Source: a bacterium | GTDB lineage: Bacteria > Vulcanimicrobiota > JABDET01 | NCBI GenBank assembly: GCA_021817145.1 | Contig: JAKAVV010000012.1 | Location: 1 to 64,000 of the forward strand | Reading direction: 5' to 3' | Length of the DNA stretch: 64,000 nt | Part shown: positions 32,526 to 41,789 of the stretch, piece by piece | Numbering within the stretch: position 1 is the first letter of the stretch | Layout: each line of letters starts with the position of its first letter | Program-made: the position numbers and the translations under genes | The notes under the pieces: generated by a model | Seen by the model: only the letters and a program-made list of their open reading frames with translations | Told to the model about the DNA's origin: nothing | Database searches by the model: none

Positions 32526-33155
32526 ATGTTTACTGGAATTATTCAAGGGCTGGGGGAGATTCTTGATATTCAGAAGGGTCCTGATAAAGGGGAGATTTTC
32601 TTGGCAGCTCCTAAAGATTGGAAGTTTAGAAAAGGGGGATCTGTTTCTGTTAATGGTGTTTGCTTGACTGTTAGAGAGTGCAAAAATCACAGAGCTGTTT
32701 TTGACTGTATGCCTGAAACATTCAAGATAACCAATCTTGGAAACTTAAAAAAAAATGATTTTGTAAATCTAGAGCTGCCCCTTACCCTTCAGACTCAGAT
32801 TGGAGGGCATCTGGTTCAAGGGCATGTGGATGGAATTGGCATGATTTCGAAAATCCAAAAGGACGGCAATTCTAAAATTGTAACGATTCAAACTTCCAAA
32901 GAGTTAGCTCGATATTTTATAAAAAAAGGTTCTGTTTCTGTGGATGGAGTGAGTCTGACCATCACCCGAGTTTTCCCGAGAAGTTTTGAGGTTTCCTTAA
33001 TCCCTGTCACTTTGAAAGAAACGACTTTGGGCAGGAAGAAAGTGGGGAATACCGTAAACCTTGAAGTAGATATGATGGCAAAATATGTAGAAAAGTTAAT
33101 CCCATCAAAAGGACTTTATGCTGCTTCCCAGCATCCTGCGGGATCCGTGAGGTGA
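32526..33155 (+). CDS. ribE: Riboflavin synthase
   Basis: A 209-residue riboflavin synthase alpha-type enzyme that dismutates two lumazine molecules into riboflavin. It has the two-fold lumazine-binding repeats: '[12 protein letters not shown]', 'SVNGVCLTV', '[11 protein letters not shown]', then '[12 protein letters not shown]' in the second half. Immediately followed by ribBA. No FMN riboswitch is recognisable upstream, where the antitoxin relic sits instead. Confidence 0.94.
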   Translation: MFTGIIQGLGEILDIQKGPDKGEIFLAAPKDWKFRKGGSVSVNGVCLTVRECKNHRAVFDCMPETFKITNLGNLKKNDFVNLELPLTLQTQIGGHLVQGHVDGIGMISKIQKDGNSKIVTIQTSKELARYFIKKGSVSVDGVSLTITRVFPRSFEVSLIPVTLKETTLGRKKVGNTVNLEVDMMAKYVEKLIPSKGLYAASQHPAGSVR

Positions 33156-33159
33156 ATTC

Positions 33160-34392
33160 GTGTTTTCTTTTAATACGATCCCTGAAATAATTGAGGATAT
33201 CAAACAAGGGAAAATGGTTGTTATTGTGGATGACGCGGATCGTGAAAATGAAGGGGACCTGATCGTTGCCGCTGAGAAAGCCAGCCCTGAAGCAGTGAAT
33301 TTCATGACTCTTTACGGGAGGGGTTTGATTTGTGTTCCTATGGAGGGTTCTCGATTAGATGAACTCCATATTCCCCCCATGACCTGGAAATCCACAGATC
33401 CGAGAGGAACCGCTTTTTCTGTAAGTGTTGAAGCAAAGCAAAAAACAACGACTGGAATTTCAGCTTATGATCGAGCGGCCACGATTTTAACCTTGATTGA
33501 CCCTAAAACAAAACCTGCTGATTTAAGTATGCCTGGCCATACTTTTCCACTGCGCGCAAGACCAGGGGGTGTTTTGCAGAGAGTTGGGCATACAGAAGCA
33601 GCTGTTGATTTTGCAAAACTGGCTGGGCTTTATCCTGCAGGTGTGATCTGCGAGATTTTAAATCCTGATGGAACAATGGCAAGAGTCCCTGAACTGATGG
33701 AGTTTTCAAAAAAACACGAACTTAAAATTGGAACCATTGCGGATTTAGTTAGATACCGTATGAAGCGAGAAAAATTGATTAAAAAAGTTGCCCAGGCAAA
33801 GCTTCCGACTCAGTATGGAGAATTTGAAATTTATGCTTATGCCACTACATTTCCTCCTGAGCAGCATCATGTGGCTCTGGTAAAAGGGGAGTTTGATGAA
33901 GAAGAAGCAGTCCTGGTTCGAGTTCATTCTGAATGTTTAACAGGGGATGTTTTCGAAAGCACGAGATGCGACTGTGGTGAACAATTAGAAAAAGCTATGG
34001 CTTTAATTCAATATCATGGGAAAGGGATCTTGATTTACATGAAACAAGAAGGGAGAGGGATCGGGCTTTTGAATAAGATTCTTGCCTATTCTCTGCAAGA
34101 CCAGGGTCTGGACACTGTGGAAGCAAATGAGAAACTCGGGTTTAAACCGGACTTAAGAGATTATGGAATTGGGGCTCAAATCCTTAGAGAGTTAGGGGTT
34201 CGAAAAATGGAACTGCTGACCAATAATCCTAAAAAAGTGGTGGGATTGGAAGGGTATGGGCTGACTATTGTCAGACAGACTCCAATTGAAATTCCTCCTA
34301 ATGCCAATAATCTGCGATATTTAATGACAAAGAGAAACAAATTAGGACATCGAATACTGCAGGATTATTCGGGATCATCGGCAAAGGAATAA
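33160..34392 (+). CDS. ribBA: Bifunctional DHBP synthase/GTP cyclohydrolase II
   Basis: A 410-residue fusion providing both precursors of riboflavin. Residues 1-200 are DHBP synthase ('[15 protein letters not shown]', '[21 protein letters not shown]'). Residues 205-400 are GTP cyclohydrolase II with zinc Cys residues in '[19 protein letters not shown]' and '[13 protein letters not shown]'. The start is GTG with AGGTGA upstream. The riboflavin chain in this window lacks ribH and ribD, which must lie elsewhere. Confidence 0.95.
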   Translation: MFSFNTIPEIIEDIKQGKMVVIVDDADRENEGDLIVAAEKASPEAVNFMTLYGRGLICVPMEGSRLDELHIPPMTWKSTDPRGTAFSVSVEAKQKTTTGISAYDRAATILTLIDPKTKPADLSMPGHTFPLRARPGGVLQRVGHTEAAVDFAKLAGLYPAGVICEILNPDGTMARVPELMEFSKKHELKIGTIADLVRYRMKREKLIKKVAQAKLPTQYGEFEIYAYATTFPPEQHHVALVKGEFDEEEAVLVRVHSECLTGDVFESTRCDCGEQLEKAMALIQYHGKGILIYMKQEGRGIGLLNKILAYSLQDQGLDTVEANEKLGFKPDLRDYGIGAQILRELGVRKMELLTNNPKKVVGLEGYGLTIVRQTPIEIPPNANNLRYLMTKRNKLGHRILQDYSGSSAKE

Positions 34393-34421
34393 CCCTCCCC
34401 TTGTCTAAAAAATGAGATTGC

Positions 34422-34496
<75 letters not shown>

Positions 34497-34497
34497 G

Positions 34498-34525
34498 TTT
34501 TCTTACGATTTGGATTAGCGGGCAG
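34498..34525. repeat. Direct repeat copy 1, next to tRNA-Cys
   Basis: A 28-bp sequence with 26 identities to 35123-35150, starting one base after the tRNA CCA. Weaker similarity continues for about 25 bp further (both copies share CTTACC-CT later on). The two copies bracket the exported-protein gene. Confidence 0.85.
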
Positions 34526-34548
34526 AAGGTTTGCTCAGGGACTGTTTC

Positions 34549-35106
34549 TTACCCCTGCGCTTTTAAGTGATTGTCAATTGAGTATAAAATAACAGGTAGA
34601 GTAAAAGCCTTTTCAGCGACTACTTCTTCATGTTTTTGAAGACCAGGAAACAACTTTGACATCAGGGGATCAGGAACCAACCCTTTTATTCCAAATGGAG
34701 CCATTAGTTTTTTAGATAATGACACATAACTAACAGCATTCCATTGATTCTGCGCTTCAGGAATATACAGATTGTTCAATTGAACTCCAACCAGGTCCTC
34801 AACATTGACTTTTTCTCCAACAATTATCTCTGGTCTAACCGTTTCAGGTGAGATGATTTCAGGTGAAACTTCATCCATGCTGAAAGAAGAAGGAGTGACT
34901 GTCATTGGAGTAACGACATCCAGTGAGACTGTTTGGAGGTGAATCGTGTCAATAGAGATAGTTTGAGGGGTAATAATGGTTGGGGTTACGATCTCAATTC
35001 CCATGGCATACGATTTTTTGTTTTGGGAAAGAAAAAAGAATGCCGCAAAAAATACAAAAATCCATAAATATTTCAACCATCTGTAATTTTCTCTGCTGTT
35101 TTTCAT
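34549..35106 (-). CDS. Exported protein with T/S-P repeats
   Basis: A 185-residue protein with an N-terminal signal anchor ('WIFVFFAAFFFLSQNKKSYA'). Residues 35-105 hold a degenerate repeat in which V/I-T/S-P recurs about every six to eleven residues ('IVTPTIITPQTISID', 'DVVTPMTVTPSSF', 'EVSPEIISPETV'). A non-repetitive C-terminus follows. No family is recognised. The gene is bracketed by two 28-bp direct repeats and starts 16 bp after copy 2. Confidence 0.6.
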   Translation of the reverse strand: MKNSRENYRWLKYLWIFVFFAAFFFLSQNKKSYAMGIEIVTPTIITPQTISIDTIHLQTVSLDVVTPMTVTPSSFSMDEVSPEIISPETVRPEIIVGEKVNVEDLVGVQLNNLYIPEAQNQWNAVSYVSLSKKLMAPFGIKGLVPDPLMSKLFPGLQKHEEVVAEKAFTLPVILYSIDNHLKAQG

Positions 35107-35122
35107 GATTTACATCACCTAC

Positions 35123-35150
35123 TTTTCTTACGGTTTGGATTAGCGGACAG
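35123..35150. repeat. Direct repeat copy 2
   Basis: Second copy of the 28-bp repeat at 34498-34525, lying in the 5' leader of the exported-protein gene between its promoter and start. Confidence 0.85.
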
Positions 35151-35174
35151 GATGTCTGCCTTCCTCTTACCACT

Positions 35175-35183
35175 ATTATAGCA
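35175..35183 (-). promoter_or_regulatory. Extended -10 promoter for the exported-protein gene
   Basis: On the minus strand this reads TGC followed by TATAAT. No -35 match is evident, but an extended -10 can do without one. It is about 70 bp upstream of the gene start. Confidence 0.5.
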
Positions 35184-35224
35184 CAACTCTTTGTTAAAAA
35201 AATGAACAGAAGTTTGCCAAACTG

Positions 35225-36553
35225 TTAAAACCTTGCAGGTTCAAGCAATTGATTGTCAGTCCTGCCAGAGGGGCGGTAAAGCCCTTCCATAATGACTTTA
35301 ATAAGCGCTGCTGCCAGTTTCTTAGAGTCGTGTCGAACTAAATCCGTCTCATTGATCAATGGAAGAGCAACAGGTTTAATCCCCATTTTTTCGATTTCTG
35401 TCAAATCCGGCAACACAAATCCCCCTCCTTTTTCTTGATATTTAGCCGTGACAGCTGGACTGGGGACAAGCGTGTTGACAAGGGCGTAATCCACCAGTTT
35501 TTCTCCAAACTGATTTGTGAAAACGCTTAAATGTTTTGATGCGGTAAATCCGCTGGTTTCTCCAGGTTGAGTCATGCAGTTGCAGACAAAAATTTTTACT
35601 GCGGGAGAGTTGTGAATGGCATCCACCATTTTCGAAACCAGGAGATTAGGCATAATGCTGGTGTAAAGAGAACCAGGTCCATACACAATGGCATCTGCTT
35701 CTTTAATGGCTTGAATCACTTCATCAACAGGTTTTGGAGATTTTGGTTTTAGAAAAACTCTGCGAATTGGTCCGCTCTTTTCTCCGATTTTAGATTCTCC
35801 TTCAACCAGGGTTCCATCTTCTAGTTCAGCGCAGAGAGTAATTGGTTCTAACGTTGAAGGAAGGACTGTGCCCCTAATCGCCAGCACTCTGCTAGACTCT
35901 TTAATTCCTTGCAAAAAATCCCCTGTTGTCCCTGTCATTGCCACTAAAAAAAGATTTCCAAAACTGTGTCCTTCAAGTCCATTTCCTTCATCAAAGCGGT
36001 ACTGCAGAAGTTCTCCAAGGAGCTCTGAATCAGCAAGAGCGGCAATGCAGTTTCTGATATCTCCAGGAGGAAGAACTCCTAGTTCTTTCCGGAGTCTTCC
36101 TGAAGAACCGCCATCATCTGAAACGGTAACCACAGCTACAATGTTGCTGGTGTATTCCTTTAACCCTTGCAGAAGGGTGGAAAGTCCTGTTCCACCCCCC
36201 ATCACCACAATTTTCAATCCTTTTTTTAAATTCCTCTGCTGATAAACAATATCCACGAGGGAGTTCTCGCTTTCGGGTTTTACTGCCGTTAAAATCGATC
36301 TCATCCATCCCCAGATTCCGATCATGATTAAAACAAGTCCGACAATAAAAAATAAGGCAAAGAAAAGATGCAGAGGAATCTCTTTAGAGACTTTTAGCAT
36401 GATCCCGTAAGCCAGAAGAGTGTCTATGAGATGGTTAATTGGCCCATTAAAAAGAAGGAGAATCCCAATGGCAAAAATAAAGATTCCTGTAAAAGTCAGA
36501 AAAATCCACCGTTTAATCCCCATTCCTAAATAGAACCATTTTAAAAATTTCAT
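35225..36553 (-). CDS. yvcK: YvcK/CofD-like protein with N-terminal membrane segments
   Basis: A 442-residue protein. Two to three hydrophobic segments in residues 15-85 precede the YvcK domain, with 'VVMGGGTGLSTLLQGLKEY', 'VSDDGGSSGRLR', 'PPGDIRNCIAALAD' and 'YGPGSLYTSIMPNLL'. In Firmicutes YvcK binds UDP-GlcNAc and links carbon status to cell-wall growth. The added membrane part is known in some Gram-negatives. It overlaps rapZ by 4 bp, an old and conserved pairing. Confidence 0.9.
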   Translation of the reverse strand: MKFLKWFYLGMGIKRWIFLTFTGIFIFAIGILLLFNGPINHLIDTLLAYGIMLKVSKEIPLHLFFALFFIVGLVLIMIGIWGWMRSILTAVKPESENSLVDIVYQQRNLKKGLKIVVMGGGTGLSTLLQGLKEYTSNIVAVVTVSDDGGSSGRLRKELGVLPPGDIRNCIAALADSELLGELLQYRFDEGNGLEGHSFGNLFLVAMTGTTGDFLQGIKESSRVLAIRGTVLPSTLEPITLCAELEDGTLVEGESKIGEKSGPIRRVFLKPKSPKPVDEVIQAIKEADAIVYGPGSLYTSIMPNLLVSKMVDAIHNSPAVKIFVCNCMTQPGETSGFTASKHLSVFTNQFGEKLVDYALVNTLVPSPAVTAKYQEKGGGFVLPDLTEIEKMGIKPVALPLINETDLVRHDSKKLAAALIKVIMEGLYRPSGRTDNQLLEPARF

Positions 36554-37404
36554 TTTTCCATGTCTCTGTGCTGCAGAATTAAAGGATACTCTTTCTTTGA
36601 AAGAAAATCGTAAATTTCATTGGCAATCGCAATGGATCGATGTCTTCCACCTGTGCAGCCGATCGCTAATTTTAAATGACGCTTCCCATCTTTCTCATAG
36701 TGAGGGAGAGCAAATTCCAGAAAGGGAAGAATATAATTTAAGAACTGTTGTGTTTCGGGTTGAGATAAAACGAATTTTTTAACGGGTGGATCATTTCCTG
36801 TTAAATTGTGCAGTTCTTCTCGATAATATGGGTTTGGCAGAAATCGAACATCGAACACCAGATCAGCATCCAGGGGAAGCCCGTATTTATATCCAAAAGA
36901 GAAAATCGAGATTTTCAGAGGTTTTCCATTTTCTGGAAGAGTATAAAGTGAAGTCAGTTCCTCTCTTAATCTTCGGGGTGAATAGGTAGAAGTGTCTAAG
37001 ATTTTGTGAGCCATTTCTCTTACCTGCGCAAGCATCTTTTTCTCTTGCTGTATTCCTTCCAGAATTCCGCCAGAGGGGAGGAGCGGGTGTTTTCTTCTGG
37101 TTTCGCTGTATCTTCTTACTAAAATGTCGTCATAAGCTTCTAAAAATAAGATTTCAAAGAGAAAGTTTTCTTTTTTGATCAGTTCAGTTGTTGAAGAAAG
37201 CTGTTCTGAAAAATCTCCGCCTCGGACATCCATGACAACAGCTACCTGTTTTATCTCTTTTTTTGAACAGAAATCAATAAGAGAAGGGAGAAGCAGGGAA
37301 GGCAGATTGTCCACGCAGAAAAAGTTCAAATCTTCAAAGATATGGAGGGCTACTGTTTTCCCTGAGCCTGAAAGTCCTGTGATTAAAACAAACTGTTTGC
37401 GCAT
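36550..37404 (-). CDS. rapZ: RapZ/YvcJ nucleotide-binding protein
   Basis: A 284-residue P-loop protein. Walker A is 'ITGLSGSGKTVAL' and the family's other marks are 'LFLEAYDDILVRRYSETRRKHPL', read as 'EAYDDILVRRYSETRR', 'FSFGYKYGLP', 'DVRFLPNPY' and 'AIGCTGGRHRSI'. In enterobacteria RapZ controls amino-sugar synthesis through small RNAs. It is first in a two-gene unit with yvcK. Confidence 0.93.
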   Translation of the reverse strand: MRKQFVLITGLSGSGKTVALHIFEDLNFFCVDNLPSLLLPSLIDFCSKKEIKQVAVVMDVRGGDFSEQLSSTTELIKKENFLFEILFLEAYDDILVRRYSETRRKHPLLPSGGILEGIQQEKKMLAQVREMAHKILDTSTYSPRRLREELTSLYTLPENGKPLKISIFSFGYKYGLPLDADLVFDVRFLPNPYYREELHNLTGNDPPVKKFVLSQPETQQFLNYILPFLEFALPHYEKDGKRHLKLAIGCTGGRHRSIAIANEIYDFLSKKEYPLILQHRDMEK

Positions 37405-37418
37405 TATACAGACTTCTT

Positions 37419-38420
37419 TTAAGTAAGAGGTTTTCTTCTTTTAAAGATCCCTTTGTCTCTTAAAATGACTTGAGCTTCAGTTTTCTTTTTTTCTCTTAAA
37501 AGAGCAAGGTTCAACTTCTCTCCTACTTTCGCTTTTTGGATGACTCCTGAAAGTTCTCTCATGCTCTCAATCGGTATTCCATTGATGTTCATAATGATGT
37601 CCATGGGTCTGAGCCCGCTTTCAGAGGCAGGGCTTTGTTTTTGGACCTCCAGGATGAGAATTCCTTTTGTCCTGCCTGATTCATTTTTTTCTTTCTCATC
37701 CAGAATCAGCGCGTGTCCAGCAATTCCTAAAAACGGCCTGAAAACGTGCCCATCATTGATCAGCTGCTCAATGACTTTTTCCACGTCGGAAAGAGCAGTG
37801 GCAAATCCTAGCCCTTGAGAACCCCTAACCATAAAAGCAGAGATTCCAATAACCTCTTGTTTTGAATTAACCAGAGGTCCTCCTGAATTTCCTGGATTAA
37901 TCGCTGCATCGGTTTGAATTAAGTGAGACGACTGTAATCCCGGTCCAAGGTTCAAGCTTGGATGAATCGCGCTGATCACTCCAGCGGTTACAGCGCAGGC
38001 AAGACCTGTGGGATTCCCGACCGCAATGACTAACTCTCCGACTCTTACTTTTGCTTGATAGGCGGGTTTAATCCAAGGAAAATTTTTTCCTTCTAGTTTT
38101 AAAATAACAAGGTCGCTTATAGGATCAATACCAATCAGTCGAACTTTTATTTTTTTCCCTTCAGGAGTTTGAGCTGAGATTTTATCTGTGTTTTCAATGA
38201 AGTGCGCGCTGGTCAATGCATATCCATCTGAATCAATTAAAAGCCCTGAGCCGATTCCTTTTTGGGGCAGTTGAAAAATCGAACTGTTTTTTGACAAAAT
38301 TTTGGAGTTGATTGTGTTTAAATGGATCACTGCTGGACCTATTTTTTCCGATGCTTTCATAACAGCAGAAGAATAAGCGTCCCAGATTTCAAACTCATGA
38401 TTGGACTGTTGACTTTCCAT
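37419..38420 (-). CDS. HtrA-like serine protease without a signal peptide
   Basis: A 333-residue trypsin-like S1C protease plus one PDZ domain. The triad is H73 ('LTSAHFIEN'), D103 ('DPISDLVIL') and S179 in 'NPGNSGGPLVN'. The PDZ domain spans about 225-320 ('SPASESGLRPMDIIMNINGI'). Unlike DegP/DegQ, the chain begins directly with soluble sequence, so it may work in the cytoplasm or have an unseen upstream start. It lies between uvrC and rapZ on the same strand. Confidence 0.87.
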   Translation of the reverse strand: MESQQSNHEFEIWDAYSSAVMKASEKIGPAVIHLNTINSKILSKNSSIFQLPQKGIGSGLLIDSDGYALTSAHFIENTDKISAQTPEGKKIKVRLIGIDPISDLVILKLEGKNFPWIKPAYQAKVRVGELVIAVGNPTGLACAVTAGVISAIHPSLNLGPGLQSSHLIQTDAAINPGNSGGPLVNSKQEVIGISAFMVRGSQGLGFATALSDVEKVIEQLINDGHVFRPFLGIAGHALILDEKEKNESGRTKGILILEVQKQSPASESGLRPMDIIMNINGIPIESMRELSGVIQKAKVGEKLNLALLREKKKTEAQVILRDKGIFKRRKPLT

Positions 38421-38474
38421 GGAGTTTTAAATAACTATTTTACCTGTTTAAACTCTTCTCTGCAGTATCCGCAT

Positions 38475-40322
38475 TTACCTTTTTAAGCTTTCCGCTATAA
38501 TTTTTTCAGCAAGAGTTTTCGAGCATTTGAGAATTCCCGCTATTTCTTCTATATTAGCTGCTTTAATTTGCGCTAGAGAGCCATAAGTTTCCAGAAGCTT
38601 TTTTATCCGTTTTTTTCCGATTCCTGAGATGGCTTCAAAGCTGGATTCTGTCATTTTTTTATCTCGCTTCGTTTTGTGGAAAGTAACAGCAAAGCGATGG
38701 GCTTCATCTCGAACATGCTGCAGCAGTTTTAGGACGGAATCTGTTCTTAACAGTTTAATTGGTTCAGATGCGGCAGGGAGATAGATTTCTTCTTCTTCTT
38801 TAGCCAGGCTTATGATTGGAATATCTTCTTGGAAAAATTGTTTCAGCGCTTTTATTCCTACAGAGAGCTGCCCTTTTCCCCCATCCAGCAAAATTAAATC
38901 CGGTTTTTGTGAAAAGCTTTCATCCTCCCCTGGATCCTTTAATCTCTGGACTCTTCTGAAGAGCATTTCTTTCATCATGGCAAAATCATCAGGGGTGGAC
39001 TTGCATTGAATTGCAAATTTTCTATACAGCTTTTTTTCAGGGGTTCCGCCAATAAAAACAACCATAGACCCAACAGATTCTTTCCCAAAAAGGGTAGAAA
39101 TATCGTATCCTTCGATTCGAAAAGGGGGGCGGGGAAGCCTCAGCAGCTTTTGAAGAGATTCTAAAACTTTCAGTTTCCCTTTTAATCTTGTCTCTTTTAA
39201 TAAAAAAGTGGTCAGATCGTGCGATGCGTTTTTTAAAAGCAGATCCAGGAGTTTCCTTTTTCCCCCTTTCTTTGGAACTTCCAGATGGACAGGGTGTTTT
39301 GATTTTTGACTTAATAAATCTTTCAGAAGTTTTTGATCTTCCAGCTCATGAGAAAGAAACATAAGGGGGGGAATTTCCTCTGTTTCTTGATAATGCTGGC
39401 GGATGAACGCAGAAAGGGATTCTTCAGGAAGGGCTTCTGCTGATTCAAAAATAAATTGTTCTTTTTTTATCAAATTTCCGCTTCTTACATGGAAAATTTC
39501 AGCTGAACCGGTCCCGTTCTCTACCATGATTCCTACATAATCTTCATCTGACTCGGATATTCCCGCCACTTTTTGTTTGAAAAGGGCGGTTTTAATCCCT
39601 TCTATTTGGTCTCTGATATAAGCGGCTTTTTCAAACTCTAAATTTTGAGAAGCTTTTTCCATGACAGAGGTCAATTCTCGGATCAGGGGTTCTTTTTTCC
39701 CTTCCAAAAATTGGGTCACGTTCTTTACTTTTTCTTGATACTCGCTTTGGGAAATGGCAGCAGTGCAAGGGGCAGAACACTCTTTTAAATGATAATACAG
39801 ACACACTCTTTCATGTCCAGTGATCTTCATGGAACATGAGCGAATTTGGAAAATTTTTCGGATGGCTTTTAATGTCTGCCTCATGGCAGAACTGGAAACA
39901 TAAGGGCCAAAATACCGATTCCCATCCTCTTGTTTCTTTCGAACAATGGTTAAATAGGGGAAAGGGTCGGTTGTGATGAGTTTAATGTAAGGGAATCGTT
40001 TGTCATCTCGAAATCGAACATTAAACGGGGGATGATGTTCTTTAATAAGATTGTATTCCAGTAAAAGAGCTTCCATTTCGGAGTCGCACAAGATGTATTC
40101 CAGATCTTTTATTTTGCTGATTAATAACCGCAGTCTTGGATTTTGTCTCTCAAAATAGGGCTCATTTTGGAAGTAAGAATGAACTCGATTCCACAGAACT
40201 CGCGCTTTTCCTATATAAAGAATCTCCCTGTTCGAGTCTCTAAAAAGATAGACTCCTGGCTTTAAAGGAAGGGAGTTCAGCTTTTCTAGGAGTTCGTTTG
40301 GTGGGACAAGATCCTTTTCCAT
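38475..40322 (-). CDS. uvrC: Excinuclease ABC subunit C
   Basis: A 615-residue UvrC that makes both incisions in nucleotide excision repair. In order: GIY-YIG nuclease ('PGVYLFRDSNREILYIGKA'), UVR/UvrB-binding motif ('NLEFEKAAYIRDQIEGI'), the RNase H-like domain ('IEGYDISTLFGKESVGSMVV', 'LILLDGGKGQLSVG') and C-terminal helix-hairpin-helix ('ISGIGKKRIKKLLETYGS'). Length is normal. Its start overlaps the end of the ctp gene by 37 bp. Confidence 0.96.
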   Translation of the reverse strand: MEKDLVPPNELLEKLNSLPLKPGVYLFRDSNREILYIGKARVLWNRVHSYFQNEPYFERQNPRLRLLISKIKDLEYILCDSEMEALLLEYNLIKEHHPPFNVRFRDDKRFPYIKLITTDPFPYLTIVRKKQEDGNRYFGPYVSSSAMRQTLKAIRKIFQIRSCSMKITGHERVCLYYHLKECSAPCTAAISQSEYQEKVKNVTQFLEGKKEPLIRELTSVMEKASQNLEFEKAAYIRDQIEGIKTALFKQKVAGISESDEDYVGIMVENGTGSAEIFHVRSGNLIKKEQFIFESAEALPEESLSAFIRQHYQETEEIPPLMFLSHELEDQKLLKDLLSQKSKHPVHLEVPKKGGKRKLLDLLLKNASHDLTTFLLKETRLKGKLKVLESLQKLLRLPRPPFRIEGYDISTLFGKESVGSMVVFIGGTPEKKLYRKFAIQCKSTPDDFAMMKEMLFRRVQRLKDPGEDESFSQKPDLILLDGGKGQLSVGIKALKQFFQEDIPIISLAKEEEEIYLPAASEPIKLLRTDSVLKLLQHVRDEAHRFAVTFHKTKRDKKMTESSFEAISGIGKKRIKKLLETYGSLAQIKAANIEEIAGILKCSKTLAEKIIAESLKR

Positions 40323-41743
40323 GAGACTTTTCCGAGCTCGGATCGGGAAAGAATATGCGGCTTATAACGCTCTTTAATTTCTTTTTCTAGAAGATGGATG
40401 GCTTTCTGCAGCTGAATATCTTTTTTCCCGCCAAAAGCATATCCTTGCATAGGAAGGATGATATTGGGTGTGATCCCAATTTTATTAACGTCGTGTCCTG
40501 CAGGGGTTTCATAATGAGCAATGGTAATTTTTGCCGCGCCTCGATTAGGAAGTGGAATGACATTCTGAACACTCCCTTTCCCGAAAGTTTTAGTTCCAAT
40601 CACAATGGCTCTATGGTAATCTTGGAGGGCTCCCGAAGTAATTTCAGAAGCGCTTGCCGTAAATTCATTCACCAGCACAGCCATTGGGAAATCAGGTCCT
40701 TTTCCACCTTCTGCTCGATAAGTCTGGATTCTTCCATATCGAGCATGAACAGAGACAATTGGATCCCCTTCTGGAAGAAATTGGCTGCACACATCAATAG
40801 CTGCAGTGATCTCCCCTCCTCCATTATCTCTCAAATCCAGAATATAAGCTTTTGCCCCTTTTTCTTCCAGTTTTTTTAAATCTCTTCTTAATTCTCTTCC
40901 TGTGTTTGAACCAAAATCGAAGAGTCTTACGTATGCGATATTTCCATCCAGAAGTTTGTAAGAAACGCTGGGAACGCGAATTAAAGCTCTTGTGATTTTT
41001 ACTTGAAGCTCTTTATTTGAATCTTTGTGCTTAATGGTAAGGATTACCTGAGTTCCAATACGTCCTCGAATTCTTTTTTGGGCTTCCACCAGAGTGATCC
41101 CTTTTGTGGTTTTGCCATTGATGTCCAGAATCTCATCTCCTGCCTTTAGCCCTGCTTTCCATGCGGGAGTCCCTCGAATAGGCTCTATCACGATTAAATG
41201 CTTTCCTGTTTTTGCGATTCCAATGTAAATGCCGATCCCTCCGAAATCTCCTCCATTCATCATCTCAAAAAGCGATTTAAACTCGCGTGGTGTCATGTAA
41301 ACAGTAAAAGGATCCCCTGTGACATTAAACATCCCATTTAATGCTGCTGTCATTAATTTGGCATGGCTTGTTTTTGTTCTAACCTTGTGAAAAGCGCGCT
41401 GAAAATCGCTGTTAAAAAGTTCTAAATCCAGTTGAGAATCAGCGTATAATCGAGGAGTCGGAACAGTGTAGGGAATTCGTTTCTGAGTTAGATAAACGTT
41501 CATTCCTTTAACGGCGCCTTCAATTAAATCTTGAGGTTTTAAAGGGTATAAATAATTTCTGAGTAAATTGTCGTAACATATTGCGAACGTTCTAATGGTT
41601 GTAGGTTTAGCTTTAAAGCTGAACGCAAACAATTTTCTGTGGTAAATTTGAGCCAATCCCAGAAGTCCAGCCAGCACTAAAAAGCCAAACATGAATTTTA
41701 CTGTTCTTTTTTTGTTGTTCAAGAAATTCCACCGCCTTTTCAT
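40286..41743 (-). CDS. ctpA: S41-family C-terminal processing protease
   Basis: A 485-residue exported or membrane-anchored protease. An N-terminal anchor ('FMFGFLVLAGLLGLA') is followed by a helical region and a PDZ domain ('GTPAWKAGLKAGDEILDING'). The S41 core has the catalytic Ser in 'NEFTASASEITSGAL' and Lys in 'GTKTFGKGSVQ'. It degrades or trims periplasmic proteins from the C-terminus. Start is ambiguous: an in-frame ATG at residue 18 directly before the anchor is an alternative. Confidence 0.92.
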   Translation of the reverse strand: MKRRWNFLNNKKRTVKFMFGFLVLAGLLGLAQIYHRKLFAFSFKAKPTTIRTFAICYDNLLRNYLYPLKPQDLIEGAVKGMNVYLTQKRIPYTVPTPRLYADSQLDLELFNSDFQRAFHKVRTKTSHAKLMTAALNGMFNVTGDPFTVYMTPREFKSLFEMMNGGDFGGIGIYIGIAKTGKHLIVIEPIRGTPAWKAGLKAGDEILDINGKTTKGITLVEAQKRIRGRIGTQVILTIKHKDSNKELQVKITRALIRVPSVSYKLLDGNIAYVRLFDFGSNTGRELRRDLKKLEEKGAKAYILDLRDNGGGEITAAIDVCSQFLPEGDPIVSVHARYGRIQTYRAEGGKGPDFPMAVLVNEFTASASEITSGALQDYHRAIVIGTKTFGKGSVQNVIPLPNRGAAKITIAHYETPAGHDVNKIGITPNIILPMQGYAFGGKKDIQLQKAIHLLEKEIKERYKPHILSRSELGKVSWKRILSHQTNS

Positions 41744-41789
41744 CGTGAGAAAACCATCTTTTCTCTTCAGTAATTTCTCTTTTGCGAAT

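Noticed and set aside
34498-35150. Integrase-type att sites of a genomic island
   Set aside because: The repeat starts after the tRNA rather than including its 3' end, and no integrase is present.
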